Source: Lonepinella sp042485795 (GTDB lineage Bacteria > Pseudomonadota > Gammaproteobacteria > Enterobacterales > Pasteurellaceae). Taken from it: DNA of 64,000 nt. Made by a program: the position numbers and the translations under genes. The notes beneath the pieces were generated by a model. That model was not told the DNA's origin. It saw nothing but the letters and a program-made list of their open reading frames with translations, and did no database searches. Where the stretch lies: assembly GCF_042485795.1 (NCBI RefSeq), contig NZ_CP169368.1, positions 310,001-374,000 on the forward strand, read 5' to 3'. Numbering within the stretch: the stretch's first letter is position 1; the number at the start of each line of letters is the position of its first letter. Positions 42,751-51,944 of this stretch are shown here, one piece after another.

Positions 42751-43548
42751 ATGACAACGATTGAAATTATTTTAGTGACGCTTGTCGCTGCAATTTGTGG
42801 TATGGGGTCCGTATTAGACGAACGTCAGACTCACCGTCCATTAGTCGCTTGTACACTCATCGGTTGGGTATTAGGTGATTTACAAACAGGTATTATCGTA
42901 GGTGGTACACTGGAAATGTTAGCCCTTGGTTGGATGAACGTAGGGGCAGCAATGGCACCTGATGCAGCATTAGCATCAGTCATTGCAGCAATCCTTGTGA
43001 TCAAAGGCGGTCAAGATAAAGGCACTGCGATTGCGATTGCCATTCCTGTGGCAGCAGCAGGGCAAGTGCTGACTATCTTCGTGCGAACACTCACCATTTT
43101 CTTACAACATAAAGCCGATGATTACGCCGAAAAAGCCAACTTCCGAGGCATTGAGCTTTGCCATTTTGCTGGGCTTTCCTTACAAGGTTTGCGTGTAGCG
43201 GTTCCAACCTTAGCGGTAGCCTTAGTGGCTGGCACTGATACGGTAACAGCCGCCTTAGATGCCATTCCTGAAGTGGTAACACGTGGCTTACAAATTGCAG
43301 GTGGATTTATCGTGGTGGTCGGTTATGCCATGGTGATCAATATGATGAGAGCTGGTGCATTAATGCCATTCTTCTTTATTGGTTTCGTGATTGCCTCATT
43401 CTCCAACTACAACTTAGTCGGATTAGGTTTCTTAGGGGCGTGTTTAGCCTTAATTTACATTCAGTTAAACCCACAATTTAACCAATCACAAGCCGTAGCA
43501 AGCCAACACAAAAAAGAGCTTGCTGATGATGAACTTGAAGGTCTATAA
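42751..43548 (+). CDS. manY: Mannose-family PTS enzyme IIC
   Basis: 265 residues with multiple membrane helices. GSVLDERQTHRPLVACTLIGWVLGD and VGGTLEMLALGWMNVGAAMAPD are EIIC-man signatures. Together with ManZ it forms the sugar channel. Starts 9 bp after manX. Confidence 0.96.
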   Translation: MTTIEIILVTLVAAICGMGSVLDERQTHRPLVACTLIGWVLGDLQTGIIVGGTLEMLALGWMNVGAAMAPDAALASVIAAILVIKGGQDKGTAIAIAIPVAAAGQVLTIFVRTLTIFLQHKADDYAEKANFRGIELCHFAGLSLQGLRVAVPTLAVALVAGTDTVTAALDAIPEVVTRGLQIAGGFIVVVGYAMVINMMRAGALMPFFFIGFVIASFSNYNLVGLGFLGACLALIYIQLNPQFNQSQAVASQHKKELADDELEGL

Positions 43549-43562
43549 GAAGGAATTTTAAA

Positions 43563-44390
43563 ATGTCTGAGAAAAAACAATTAACCCAAGCGGATATTCG
43601 TGCAACCTACTGGCGTTCTACCTTTTTACTAGGGTCTTTCAATTTTGAACGTATGCAATCAATGGGCTTTTGTGTGTCAATGATCCCTGCAATCAAACGC
43701 CTTTATAGCGATAAAAACGACCAAGTTGCAGCGTTAAGACGGCACCTTGAATTTTTCAACACACAACCTTGGGTCGGTTCTGCTATTATGGGTGTAACCG
43801 CTGCGATGGAACAAGAACGAGCCAATGGTGCAGAAATTGATGATGCCGCAATAAGCGGTGTTAAAGTCGGTTTAATGGGACCTTTAGCTGGTGTAGGCGA
43901 CCCAATTTTCTGGGGAACCTTACGTCCTGTACTTGCAGCTCTTGGTGCGGGTTTAGCCATTAGTGGTAGCTTACTTGGTCCATTGTTATTCTTTGTGTTA
44001 ATCAATCTTGCCCGTGCGGCAACCCGTTGGTATGGGTTCAAATACGGTTATCAAAAAGGAACAGAAATCGTTGGCGATATGGGTGGCGGTCGTTTACAAA
44101 AAGTTACGCAAGGAGCGTCCATTCTCGGCTTGTTTGTCATGGGATCGCTAGTATCGAAATGGACCAGTATTAATATTCCATTAGAGCTTTCTCGTTATAC
44201 CAACCAAGCAGGTCAAGAAGTAGTAACAACAGTACAAAGCGTGCTAAACGATCTTTTACCTGGGTTAGCCGCATTGGTGTTGACATTTATTTGTATGGCA
44301 TTATTACGCCGTAAAATTAATGCGATGTATATCATCTTTGCCTTGTTTGGGGTGGGGATTGTAGGGTATCATTTTGGTATCTTAGCGTAG
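43563..44390 (+). CDS. manZ: Mannose-family PTS enzyme IID
   Basis: 275 residues. The EIID pattern is complete: YWRSTFLLGSFNFERMQSMGF, FFNTQPWVGSAIMGVTAAMEQ, and GLMGPLAGVGDPIFWGTLRP. C-terminal membrane helix. Starts 14 bp after manY; the palindromic repeat at 44395 follows the stop at once and may end the transcript. Confidence 0.96.
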   Translation: MSEKKQLTQADIRATYWRSTFLLGSFNFERMQSMGFCVSMIPAIKRLYSDKNDQVAALRRHLEFFNTQPWVGSAIMGVTAAMEQERANGAEIDDAAISGVKVGLMGPLAGVGDPIFWGTLRPVLAALGAGLAISGSLLGPLLFFVLINLARAATRWYGFKYGYQKGTEIVGDMGGGRLQKVTQGASILGLFVMGSLVSKWTSINIPLELSRYTNQAGQEVVTTVQSVLNDLLPGLAALVLTFICMALLRRKINAMYIIFALFGVGIVGYHFGILA

Positions 44391-44394
44391 TTCT

Positions 44395-44597
44395 CTTACT
44401 TTCTTTGCTTGTGCAAAGAAAGTAAGCAAAGAAACACACCCCGACTTCACCGCTTTTCTTTGCTTTATTGAAATTTTCTTAACGGGAAAATCGCAACTCG
44501 CTACGCTCACAAACGCTTTAGCGTTTGAACGTTGCTTTAGCAACGACCCGTAGGGCGAACGCAGTGAGTAAACAAGGCGATTTTCCCTAAAAATTTC
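44395..44597. repeat. Large palindromic intergenic element with nested hairpins
   Basis: No credible gene occurs between 44391 and 44695. CTTACTTTCTTTGC (44395-44408) and GCAAAGAAAGTAAG (44413-44426) are perfect inverses. A second module has outer arms 44470-44493 and 44578-44597 sharing GGGAAAATCG, enclosing AAACGC/GCGTTT (44511-44526) and CGTTGC/GCAACG (44530-44545). The layout is that of a dispersed palindromic unit or non-autonomous element. A 74-codon ORF on the minus strand is likely spurious. Confidence 0.75.
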
Positions 44598-44646
44598 AAG
44601 TCGCAAAGGCGGTTCAGACGGGGTCTCAATTTAAATGAGAGTAATC

Positions 44647-44673
44647 AAAGTGCGGTGATTTTTTCCGCACTTT
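44647..44673 (+). terminator. Uptake-signal pair upstream of the 44696 gene
   Basis: AAAGTGCGG (44647-44655) pairs with CCGCACTTT (44665-44673). It can end transcription from the man operon, insulating the following gene cluster. Confidence 0.65.
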
Positions 44674-44695
44674 AAATTTTGGACGATAGATAATT

Positions 44696-45067
44696 ATGAA
44701 TATTAAACAATTATTACAATCACCACCATCTGAAACCTACATCAAAAATTCTTCCAGATTTATCACCGCACTTTTTATTCTAGCAGGCATATTGTATTAC
44801 CCCACTCACGGCTATGGTTCAGTAATCGTGTTAGGTTTTGCGATTTTTGTATTACTCGGACAAAAAATATTGCTGTCACAAGCCAATAAAGATTTTCGTG
44901 AGATGTATATGGCAAAACAACAATTTGAACAAACGAAGAACCCCGATTATCTACATTATATTGAGGCTCGTTCTGCTCAAATGTTGCGAGATAACAAAGT
45001 ATTATCTGATAAAGCAAAAAAAGAAATTGCAATGTTGAGAGATTATGTGGTGCAATATCTAAATTAA
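44696..45067 (+). CDS. Small membrane protein of unknown function
   Basis: 123 residues. Two hydrophobic helices (about 22-40 and 43-60) are followed by a charged helical cytoplasmic tail (DFREMYMAKQQFEQTKN). I do not recognise the family. It begins 22 bp after the uptake-signal pair and ends 20 bp before the HAD-UbiA gene, so it could be the first gene of that operon, but it contains an uptake signal and does not share the cluster's extreme AT richness. Confidence 0.75.
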   Translation: MNIKQLLQSPPSETYIKNSSRFITALFILAGILYYPTHGYGSVIVLGFAIFVLLGQKILLSQANKDFREMYMAKQQFEQTKNPDYLHYIEARSAQMLRDNKVLSDKAKKEIAMLRDYVVQYLN

Positions 45068-45087
45068 AAGCTCAAGATAATAAAAAA

Positions 45088-46515
45088 ATGAAAACAAAAA
45101 CCTTAGTTGTTGATTTAGATGGCACGTTAGTTTTAACCGATACATTACACGAATCCTTGATCTCACTAATCAAATGTGACCCATTAAATCTGCTTAGAAT
45201 ACCTTTTAAACTGAAATTGGGTAAGGCTGGATTTAAAAAATGGGTGAGCGAACACTCAGATTTGGAAGTTGAAACCTTACCATATCGAAAAGATCTGATT
45301 ACTTATTTGACAACCGAAAAACAAAATGGCACCAATATTGTGCTTGCCACAGCGGCTTACGCTAAAATTGCTCATAAAGTTGCTAACTATTTAGCATTGT
45401 TTGATGAGGTATTATCAACAACAGATTGTTCTGTAAATTTAAAAGGTAAAAATAAACTAATCGCAATACAAGAAAAAGTCGGTGACGAATTTACTTATAT
45501 TGGGGATAATGTGGCGGATTTGGTGATTTGGGAAGAAAGCCAATCTGCAATTATTGTTGGATCAGACGTGCAATCGCTTTCTCATCTTGCCGTTAAAAAG
45601 GGGATTAAAATTGAAAAAACCTTTGAGAACCCCAAACAAACCTTTTTTATTTGGTTAAAAGCTATTCGTCTTCATCAGTGGCTAAAAAATATTCTTTTAT
45701 TTATCCCTATATTAACTGCATTTGAATTTTTCCATTTTGGCAAAATTGAACTTGTTTTTTGGGCGTTTTTAACATTTTCTCTGGGAGCATCTGCAACATA
45801 TATTTTGAATGATTTATGGGATTTAAATAATGATAGAAAACATTATCAAAAGTCTAAACGCCCTTTTGCATCGGGTGTATTGCCCATTTATCAAGGAGGA
45901 ATAGTCAGTGTTGTGTTATTAGCTTTTACCTTGATTTTTTCTTTTATCATATCGTGGAAATTCGCAATTACTTTTGTCCTTTATTTGATATTAACCACAA
46001 TATATAGTTTAAAATTAAAGAAAATTGTACTAGTTGATATTATTATACTTTCGATACTTTATACGTTGCGAATTATTGCAGGTGGTATTGTTGCGAATAT
46101 TCCTGTCAGTTATTGGTTAATGATATTTTCTATTTTCATCTTTTTAAGTTTGGCGACTGTTAAACGTTGTGCTGAACTTGTTGCTGCTAAAAATAGCAAT
46201 GAAAAATTAGCAGGTCGAGGATATTTTAAATCTGATTTAGATATTTTATATCCATTGGGTGTTTCTTCTTTTGTAGGGGCAGTCATTTTATTTGGTTTAT
46301 ATATTAATGATGTCATCGTGTTATCCCATTACAAAACACCTGAATTACTTTGGGGTGTGCAGATTCTTTTAATTTATATCCTAGGACATCTTTGGATTGA
46401 AACGAAGCGTGGTCTGATGAATGATGATCCTGTTGTTTATTTAATAAAAAATAAACCAAGTATATTGACGATATTTTTGTCAATTATGTTGGTAGTATTA
46501 GCGAAATTTTTATAG
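45088..46515 (+). CDS. HAD phosphatase-UbiA prenyltransferase fusion, decaprenyl-phosphate phosphoribosyltransferase-like
   Basis: 475 residues. The N-terminal ~185 residues are a HAD domain (VVDLDGTLV, later YIGDNVADL). From about 190 a UbiA-family membrane domain follows, with the prenyl-diphosphate motif NDLWDLNNDRKH at residues 241-252 and KSKRPFASG right after. That motif variant and the HAD partner are what is expected for 5-phosphoribosyl-1-diphosphate:polyprenyl-phosphate transferase plus the phosphatase that removes the 5-phosphate, the first two steps to polyprenyl-phospho-arabinose. Function inferred from motif and the DprE1/DprE2-like genes downstream. Confidence 0.85.
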   Translation: MKTKTLVVDLDGTLVLTDTLHESLISLIKCDPLNLLRIPFKLKLGKAGFKKWVSEHSDLEVETLPYRKDLITYLTTEKQNGTNIVLATAAYAKIAHKVANYLALFDEVLSTTDCSVNLKGKNKLIAIQEKVGDEFTYIGDNVADLVIWEESQSAIIVGSDVQSLSHLAVKKGIKIEKTFENPKQTFFIWLKAIRLHQWLKNILLFIPILTAFEFFHFGKIELVFWAFLTFSLGASATYILNDLWDLNNDRKHYQKSKRPFASGVLPIYQGGIVSVVLLAFTLIFSFIISWKFAITFVLYLILTTIYSLKLKKIVLVDIIILSILYTLRIIAGGIVANIPVSYWLMIFSIFIFLSLATVKRCAELVAAKNSNEKLAGRGYFKSDLDILYPLGVSSFVGAVILFGLYINDVIVLSHYKTPELLWGVQILLIYILGHLWIETKRGLMNDDPVVYLIKNKPSILTIFLSIMLVVLAKFL

Positions 46516-46527
46516 GAAAAACTGTCA

Positions 46528-48678
46528 ATGAGAATAAATGAAAATGTTAAATTAATCAGTGTTTCTTTTGCATTTACGTTATCCGTTATTTTAATCTGTT
46601 GTAGTTTTTTTAATGATTTCTTTTCCATTGATGATACATTAAATGATCTATTAGGATTTTATAAGCAATTTGGCAAGATCTGGCTTTCAGGGCATATTCC
46701 TTTTATTACGAGTGATTTAATGGTCGGTGGGAATGCGATGATTGAGTTGGAAAGAGGGATTTTTTTACCAACCACAATTATTACCTCGATTATCGCCTAT
46801 AAAACAGAAAGTATAAGACTAACAGGGATTGTATTAGCTTTTATCAATCTCAATACTATCTTTATTTCAAGTTATTTCATTGCTAAGAAATTCAAAATAC
46901 GGGTAAATTATGCCTATGCTTTTGCCGCTTTTGTGGCAATTAATCCGATGTTTTTATATCAATATTCTGCTGCATGGTGGAATGCTGCCATTGGTCAGGC
47001 TTGGGGAATGGCTGCTATTGCAAGTTTTTTCTGTTTACGTGAAAAGATTTCTATTCAGTCCGTGCTGGTTAATTTCCTCTGTGTTGTTTTTATGCTAAAT
47101 TCAGGCTGGCCACATTCTATTATTGCTTATGCAGCTTTAGTTTTCCTCACATTATGCTTCGATTTTTACCACAACAAAGATATTCGATTTATAATTTATC
47201 TTGCCCCGCCAAGTATTTTATCGTTGTTTTTTTCTATTCCTGTTTATTCTGAATATATTTATTCTAGTGAACTAATAAATAGACCTTCTGGATTTCATAA
47301 TTTTGGTAATTTTTTGTCGCCATCTTTGGATTCTATTTTATTTGGATTTAGTCCAACCTATTATAGTTATATGAATTATTTTATTGGATATAAGATAATT
47401 CTAATTCCAATAGGATTTTCAACTTTAATTTTTCCATTTGTCTTATTTTATAAGAATATTATCGATTTATTTAGAAAAGACCATAGTTTTAAGTTAATCG
47501 TTTGCTTTAGTATTCTGTTTCTAATACTCTCTCAGTTACCAACACAATTTGGACCACTTCGTTGGTCTTTTAGGTTTGTACCATTTTTATCATTTTCTAT
47601 TTGCTTAATAACTTTTTACGCTTTGGATAAAGCTATTGATGCTAAAGCAAGTAAACACCTCAATATTTATTATGGGACATTCTTAATCATTAATTTTGTA
47701 TTCTCTTTTTTTATGTCTATGGGAGAAGATATAAAATATATTATATTACAACTTTTTGTATTAGTGATTTTATTCATCATTCCTAAATTAGGAAGATTAA
47801 ACTTATTTCATAAAGTTGGATTTTCTTTAATGGCATTAGTTTCTTTGATTATTATGTTAGTGGGATTAAATTCGTTAGGTAATACAAATAAAAATTACCT
47901 CCCCTTTCCTAAATTACCAGAAAAAATAGAAATACCAAGTAGTATAAACCTAGATGGATACATTCTTTCCTTGACTGGTGATAATGACAACAGAAAATAT
48001 TTACATGATTTAAATTCAGCCCAATTTGGGGTATATCATCTAAAATCTATTAATGGCTATGCTCCAGTAGGAAACAAAAATTTTGGATTTTTATTACCAC
48101 ATAATTCTGGACATGCAATGTTTTATCCTAAAGAATCTTTATATAGAATTTTACAAGGATCTTCTCCGTATAATTGTATTGTAAATGACATGAAAGTAAG
48201 TGTAGTTATTTTACGTATGCAAGATTACATGCCATTTCAACAACAATTTATGATGTGTGGCTATGTAGATGTGAAATTATTTGGTTTGGATACGATTTAT
48301 CTTTCATTACCTAAAGATAAAACCAATGGTTGGAATATGCTACCACCTACGGTTTATCCAACAACAGCACAAATTAAGATGTTAGAGCATAGTAATAATT
48401 TCGATAAGGTAGAAATCTTCCCACATCAGGAAGAGTTGGAATTAATTTTCCCTCGGGTTTATTGGAAAGGTTATACTGCAAAAATTGGCGACACAGATTT
48501 GGCTGTATTGCCTGATTATACTCAAGCATTTGTGAAAGTAATTGTACCTAGAAATTTATCAGGAACTTTACTCTTATCCTATTTTCCTTATACGTGGCAA
48601 TATGTATGGTGGTTACCGTTATTGTCTGTCGTTGGGTTATTGATATTATTTATTCAGGTTAAAAAGAAAAATGTTTAA
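46528..48678 (+). CDS. Large polytopic membrane protein, putative GT-C glycosyltransferase
   Basis: 716 residues with about 12 membrane helices in the first ~430 and a periplasmic C-terminal domain ending in one more helix (WWLPLLSVVGLLILFIQV). Early acidic residues after the first helix (FFSIDDTLND) recall the Asp motif of GT-C enzymes. The genes around it make the donor, so arabinosyl transfer to a lipid, glycan or protein is the natural guess; the arabinosyltransferase of some Pseudomonas pilins (TfpW) is a comparable case. I cannot identify the family with certainty. Very AT-rich. Confidence 0.75.
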   Translation: MRINENVKLISVSFAFTLSVILICCSFFNDFFSIDDTLNDLLGFYKQFGKIWLSGHIPFITSDLMVGGNAMIELERGIFLPTTIITSIIAYKTESIRLTGIVLAFINLNTIFISSYFIAKKFKIRVNYAYAFAAFVAINPMFLYQYSAAWWNAAIGQAWGMAAIASFFCLREKISIQSVLVNFLCVVFMLNSGWPHSIIAYAALVFLTLCFDFYHNKDIRFIIYLAPPSILSLFFSIPVYSEYIYSSELINRPSGFHNFGNFLSPSLDSILFGFSPTYYSYMNYFIGYKIILIPIGFSTLIFPFVLFYKNIIDLFRKDHSFKLIVCFSILFLILSQLPTQFGPLRWSFRFVPFLSFSICLITFYALDKAIDAKASKHLNIYYGTFLIINFVFSFFMSMGEDIKYIILQLFVLVILFIIPKLGRLNLFHKVGFSLMALVSLIIMLVGLNSLGNTNKNYLPFPKLPEKIEIPSSINLDGYILSLTGDNDNRKYLHDLNSAQFGVYHLKSINGYAPVGNKNFGFLLPHNSGHAMFYPKESLYRILQGSSPYNCIVNDMKVSVVILRMQDYMPFQQQFMMCGYVDVKLFGLDTIYLSLPKDKTNGWNMLPPTVYPTTAQIKMLEHSNNFDKVEIFPHQEELELIFPRVYWKGYTAKIGDTDLAVLPDYTQAFVKVIVPRNLSGTLLLSYFPYTWQYVWWLPLLSVVGLLILFIQVKKKNV

Positions 48679-49069
48679 GATAACCTTTTTTTATATTTTA
48701 TTTGCCATGTTTTCTACTGGGTTAAATATTTTATGTCAGGAAATCTCAATTAGGCTATATTCAGGACCTTATGATATTGCTGTATCCATTTTTGTTGGTA
48801 CTGTATCTGGATTGTTTTTTAAATATGTATTGGATAAAAAATATATCTTTAATTATCAAACAGATAACATAAAACATGATAGTCGATTATTTGTGATATA
48901 TACTTTGATGAGTGTATTTACCACGCTGATTTTTTGGGGCGTTGAATTTTCTTTTCATTTTGTGTTTCAGACCAAAGAAATGCGATATATTGGAGCAATG
49001 ATAGGGCTTGCCATCGGTTATACGGTGAAATATATGTTAGACAAAAAATATGTGTTTATTCGGGAGTAA
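48671..49069 (+). CDS. GtrA-family membrane protein
   Basis: 132 residues with four membrane helices. The GtrA pattern is clear: FKYVLDKKYIFNYQ and the closing GYTVKYMLDKKYVFI. GtrA proteins are thought to move polyprenyl-phosphate sugars across the inner membrane; in mycobacteria a GtrA protein has been linked to the arabinose donor. Overlaps the preceding gene by 8 bp. Confidence 0.88.
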   Translation: MFKITFFYILFAMFSTGLNILCQEISIRLYSGPYDIAVSIFVGTVSGLFFKYVLDKKYIFNYQTDNIKHDSRLFVIYTLMSVFTTLIFWGVEFSFHFVFQTKEMRYIGAMIGLAIGYTVKYMLDKKYVFIRE

Positions 49070-49072
49070 AGA

Positions 49073-50380
49073 ATGATTTCAGAAAAATTAAGTTCTTGGG
49101 GAAATCTTTCTGCCAATTTACATGATATTGAATATATCTTCTCTCAGAAACAAGCCATTAATACTATTCCTCACGCCCCAAAAAAGGGGCTTGCCTTTGG
49201 CAATGGTCGTAGTTATGGTGATGTGCCATTAAATTCCAATGGATTAATTTGGAATATGTCGGGGCTTAGTCGTTTTATTTCATTTGATCCTGAGCAAGCG
49301 ATTTTACATTGTGAAGCAGGCATTACATTACAGGAAATTCATCGAGTATTTAATCCGCTAGGCTGGATGCTCCCTGTTACCCCAGGTACACTAATACCAA
49401 CGGTTGGTGGTGCAATAGCTAATGATGTTCATGGTAAAGGTCATCATAGTTCAGGTTCATTTGGTGATCACCTCTTATATATAAAATTATTGAGAACAGA
49501 TGGCGAAATTATCGAATGTTCCAGACAACATAATGCAGATTGGTTTTATGCAACAATAGGGGGAATTGGGCTGACAGGCGTTATTTTAGAAGCAAAATTA
49601 ACAATGCGAAAAATAACAAGCACTTGGATAGATGCTGAAACTATTCCATTTTATCACTTAGATAATTTTTTTACGTTATCTAACTCATCTGAACAAGCGT
49701 GGGAATATTCTGTTTCTTGGATTGATTGTTTTAGTGGTAAAAATTCTCGAGGTTTGTTTATGCGAGGTAATCTTAGTCAAGAAACTAAACCAACCCCATC
49801 ACCTAAAGAAAGATCATTTTCTATCATGCCACCCATTTCTTTGGTCAATGGAATAAGTCTTCCTTTATTTAATTTTGCTTATTTCAATATAAATCGGCTT
49901 AAACCGAGAAAACAACTTATTGATTTTGAACCATTCTTTTATCCATTAGATGCTATTCATGATTGGAATAGAATGTATGGTCCTAAAGGTTTTTTCCAAT
50001 ATCAGAGTGTCATTCCGAAAGAAGTTGGCAAAGTTGCGACAGATGAAATGTTAAAGGTAATTAAAAAATCTGGTGAGGGTTCTTTTCTTGGCGTGTTAAA
50101 AACTTTTGGTCATTCTGAATCAGGTGGATTATTAAGTTTTCCAATGAAAGATGGTGTTACATTAGCCTTAGATTTCCCCAATAAAGGTGAAAGCACATTG
50201 CGTCTATTTAATCTATTAGATAGGATTGTAGAAGAAGCGGGAGGACGATTGTATTTAGCGAAAGATGCCAGAATGCCTAAATCACTTTTTGAAAAAGGGT
50301 ATCCAAGAATAGCAGAATTTTTACGATTCCACGATAAAGGAATTAGTTCCGATTTATCGCGTCGGTTATTAGGGGTTTAA
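49073..50380 (+). CDS. FAD-dependent oxidase, DprE1-like (decaprenylphosphoryl-ribose 2-oxidase)
   Basis: 435 residues. FAD-binding motifs GNGRSYGD near residue 42 and TVGGAIANDVHGKGHH near 110-124, with the His after Gly-Lys as in DprE1. The C-terminal DARMPKSLFEKGYPRIAEF and SDLSRRLLG match the end of DprE1. Aligning from memory, the residue facing mycobacterial Cys387 appears to be Ala (TLALDFP). Oxidises the 2-hydroxyl of the lipid-linked ribose. Starts 3 bp after the GtrA stop. Confidence 0.88.
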   Translation: MISEKLSSWGNLSANLHDIEYIFSQKQAINTIPHAPKKGLAFGNGRSYGDVPLNSNGLIWNMSGLSRFISFDPEQAILHCEAGITLQEIHRVFNPLGWMLPVTPGTLIPTVGGAIANDVHGKGHHSSGSFGDHLLYIKLLRTDGEIIECSRQHNADWFYATIGGIGLTGVILEAKLTMRKITSTWIDAETIPFYHLDNFFTLSNSSEQAWEYSVSWIDCFSGKNSRGLFMRGNLSQETKPTPSPKERSFSIMPPISLVNGISLPLFNFAYFNINRLKPRKQLIDFEPFFYPLDAIHDWNRMYGPKGFFQYQSVIPKEVGKVATDEMLKVIKKSGEGSFLGVLKTFGHSESGGLLSFPMKDGVTLALDFPNKGESTLRLFNLLDRIVEEAGGRLYLAKDARMPKSLFEKGYPRIAEFLRFHDKGISSDLSRRLLGV

Positions 50381-50394
50381 TTTTAAGGACAGAT

Positions 50395-51147
50395 ATGCAA
50401 AAAACAAGAATTTTAGTCGTTGGTGGAACATCAACTATTGCAGAATATTGCCTAAGAGAGTGGGTAAAAAAACAAGACTGTGATGTTATTTTGTTGGGCA
50501 GAAATAAGGAGAAATTGCAACTTGTTACTTCAGATCTTCAAGTGAGATCGCCTAATTCAACCTTTGAATCTCACGTTATCGATTTTACCAACCCAACTGA
50601 TATTCATAATGTGATTTCGGATATTTTCACTAAAGGGAGAATTGATATTGCTCTGATTGCTCATGGAATCTTGCCAGACCAAGAAGCATTGCAAATAGAT
50701 GTTGCTAAAAATAAAGCGTCACTTGAAATAAATGGCATTTCACCCGTTTTATTTGCAGAAGAAATCGTAAATTATATGCTAAAAGAAAATTACGGTTCTT
50801 TAGGTATTATCGGATCGGTTGCTGGTGATCGTGGTCGAAAATCCAACTATATTTATGGTAGTGCTAAAGCGATGATTGATAAATACATTCAAGGAATGCA
50901 ACATAGATTAGCTCTCGCCAATTCAAAGGTTAAGGTTTCACTTATTAAACCAGGTCCAACTAAAACAACCATGACCCAATCTATAACTGGTAAAGGAAAA
51001 ATGGCTGAACCTAAACAAGTGGCATTAGATATTGTTTCAGGTATGCAAAAAGGTAAACGGGTTATTTACACCCCAAAAAAATGGGCATTAATCATGACTG
51101 TAGTAAAACATATCCCAATGTTTTTGTTTAGAAAGATAGATATTTAA
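50395..51147 (+). CDS. Short-chain reductase, DprE2-like (keto-arabinose forming partner)
   Basis: 250 residues of the SDR fold: NAD(P) motif VVGGTSTIAEYCLREW, IALIAHGILPDQEA near 85, catalytic Ser in GSVAGDRGRKSN and the YxxxK as YGSAK near residue 153. The C-terminus ending with FLFRKIDI is as in DprE2. Would reduce the keto intermediate from the preceding oxidase to polyprenyl-phospho-arabinose. Starts 14 bp after it. It ends overlapping by 4 bp a convergent HAD gene. Confidence 0.87.
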   Translation: MQKTRILVVGGTSTIAEYCLREWVKKQDCDVILLGRNKEKLQLVTSDLQVRSPNSTFESHVIDFTNPTDIHNVISDIFTKGRIDIALIAHGILPDQEALQIDVAKNKASLEINGISPVLFAEEIVNYMLKENYGSLGIIGSVAGDRGRKSNYIYGSAKAMIDKYIQGMQHRLALANSKVKVSLIKPGPTKTTMTQSITGKGKMAEPKQVALDIVSGMQKGKRVIYTPKKWALIMTVVKHIPMFLFRKIDI

Positions 51148-51932
51148 GTAAATAAAAATTCTCGCTCCAACACCAACGCAATGCCATCTTCGTTATTGCT
51201 AGCGGTTACTTGTTTTGCCACTTGTTTAATTTCATCAGGGGCGTTGCCCATGGCGACACTTAACCCTGCATATTGCAACATATCCAAATCATTAAAATTA
51301 TCGCCGAAAGCAATGACTTGATCGGCGGTGATGTTCAATAATTTTTCCATAAATTGAATGGCTTTCGCTTTGGTGGCGGCTTTGTTCATGATTTCAAGGT
51401 ATTCAGGTTTAGAGCGGTGAATACTCAAGTGCGGTAGATTTTGTTTGAGTTTTTGTTCTAACTGTTGAATATTAGCTGCGTTACCCATCACTAAAATTTT
51501 ATGCACATCTGTTAAATCTGTTGGCACAATTTGAGCCTGTAAGCCTGTAATTTGGCTTTCTTGCAACGTCCAAAAATTGCTTAAATCGTTGCTAAACCAG
51601 TTTAGTCCAGCATAATGATTAATGGATAAATCAGCGTAATCCGCTAAAATTTGATTAAGCAACCTAAGATCATTTTGTTCAATAAGTACGCTATAAAGTG
51701 CGGTTAAATTTTTATCTAAAATTAATGCTCCACTATAGCAAATTATCGCTTGTTCAGTGTGTAATTGCTCAGTGTAAGGTGTGATCGCATAAGGCGGTCG
51801 GGCGGAAACGGGAATAAATGGAATCCCTTTTTTCACAATGGCTTTTATTGCTTGCTCGGTACGTGAAGTGATTTGATGTTGACTATTTAATAGCGTGCCA
51901 TCAATATCGCTGAAAACGGCTTGGTATAACAT
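51144..51932 (-). CDS. Cof/YidA-type HAD sugar phosphatase
   Basis: 262 residues. HAD motif I is FSDIDGTLLN at the start, motif III/IV FGDNFNDLDML near 215, with the Cof cap between. Dephosphorylates sugar phosphates or related small molecules; substrate unknown. It lies 12 bp downstream of rsmD on the same strand. Two uptake signals occur within it, unlike the neighbouring arabinose-type cluster. Confidence 0.92.
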   Translation of the reverse strand: MLYQAVFSDIDGTLLNSQHQITSRTEQAIKAIVKKGIPFIPVSARPPYAITPYTEQLHTEQAIICYSGALILDKNLTALYSVLIEQNDLRLLNQILADYADLSINHYAGLNWFSNDLSNFWTLQESQITGLQAQIVPTDLTDVHKILVMGNAANIQQLEQKLKQNLPHLSIHRSKPEYLEIMNKAATKAKAIQFMEKLLNITADQVIAFGDNFNDLDMLQYAGLSVAMGNAPDEIKQVAKQVTASNNEDGIALVLEREFLFT

Positions 51933-51944
51933 AGATGCCTCCTT

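Noticed and set aside
44382..44606. A 74-codon ORF on the minus strand
   Set aside because: It is contained in the palindromic repeat; its sequence is the by-product of the inverted repeats and it lacks a convincing start.
45088..45650. Reading the HAD domain at the start of the UbiA gene as a separate gene
   Set aside because: The frame is continuous from 45088 to 46515 with no internal ribosome site at the domain border, so a fusion is the simpler reading.
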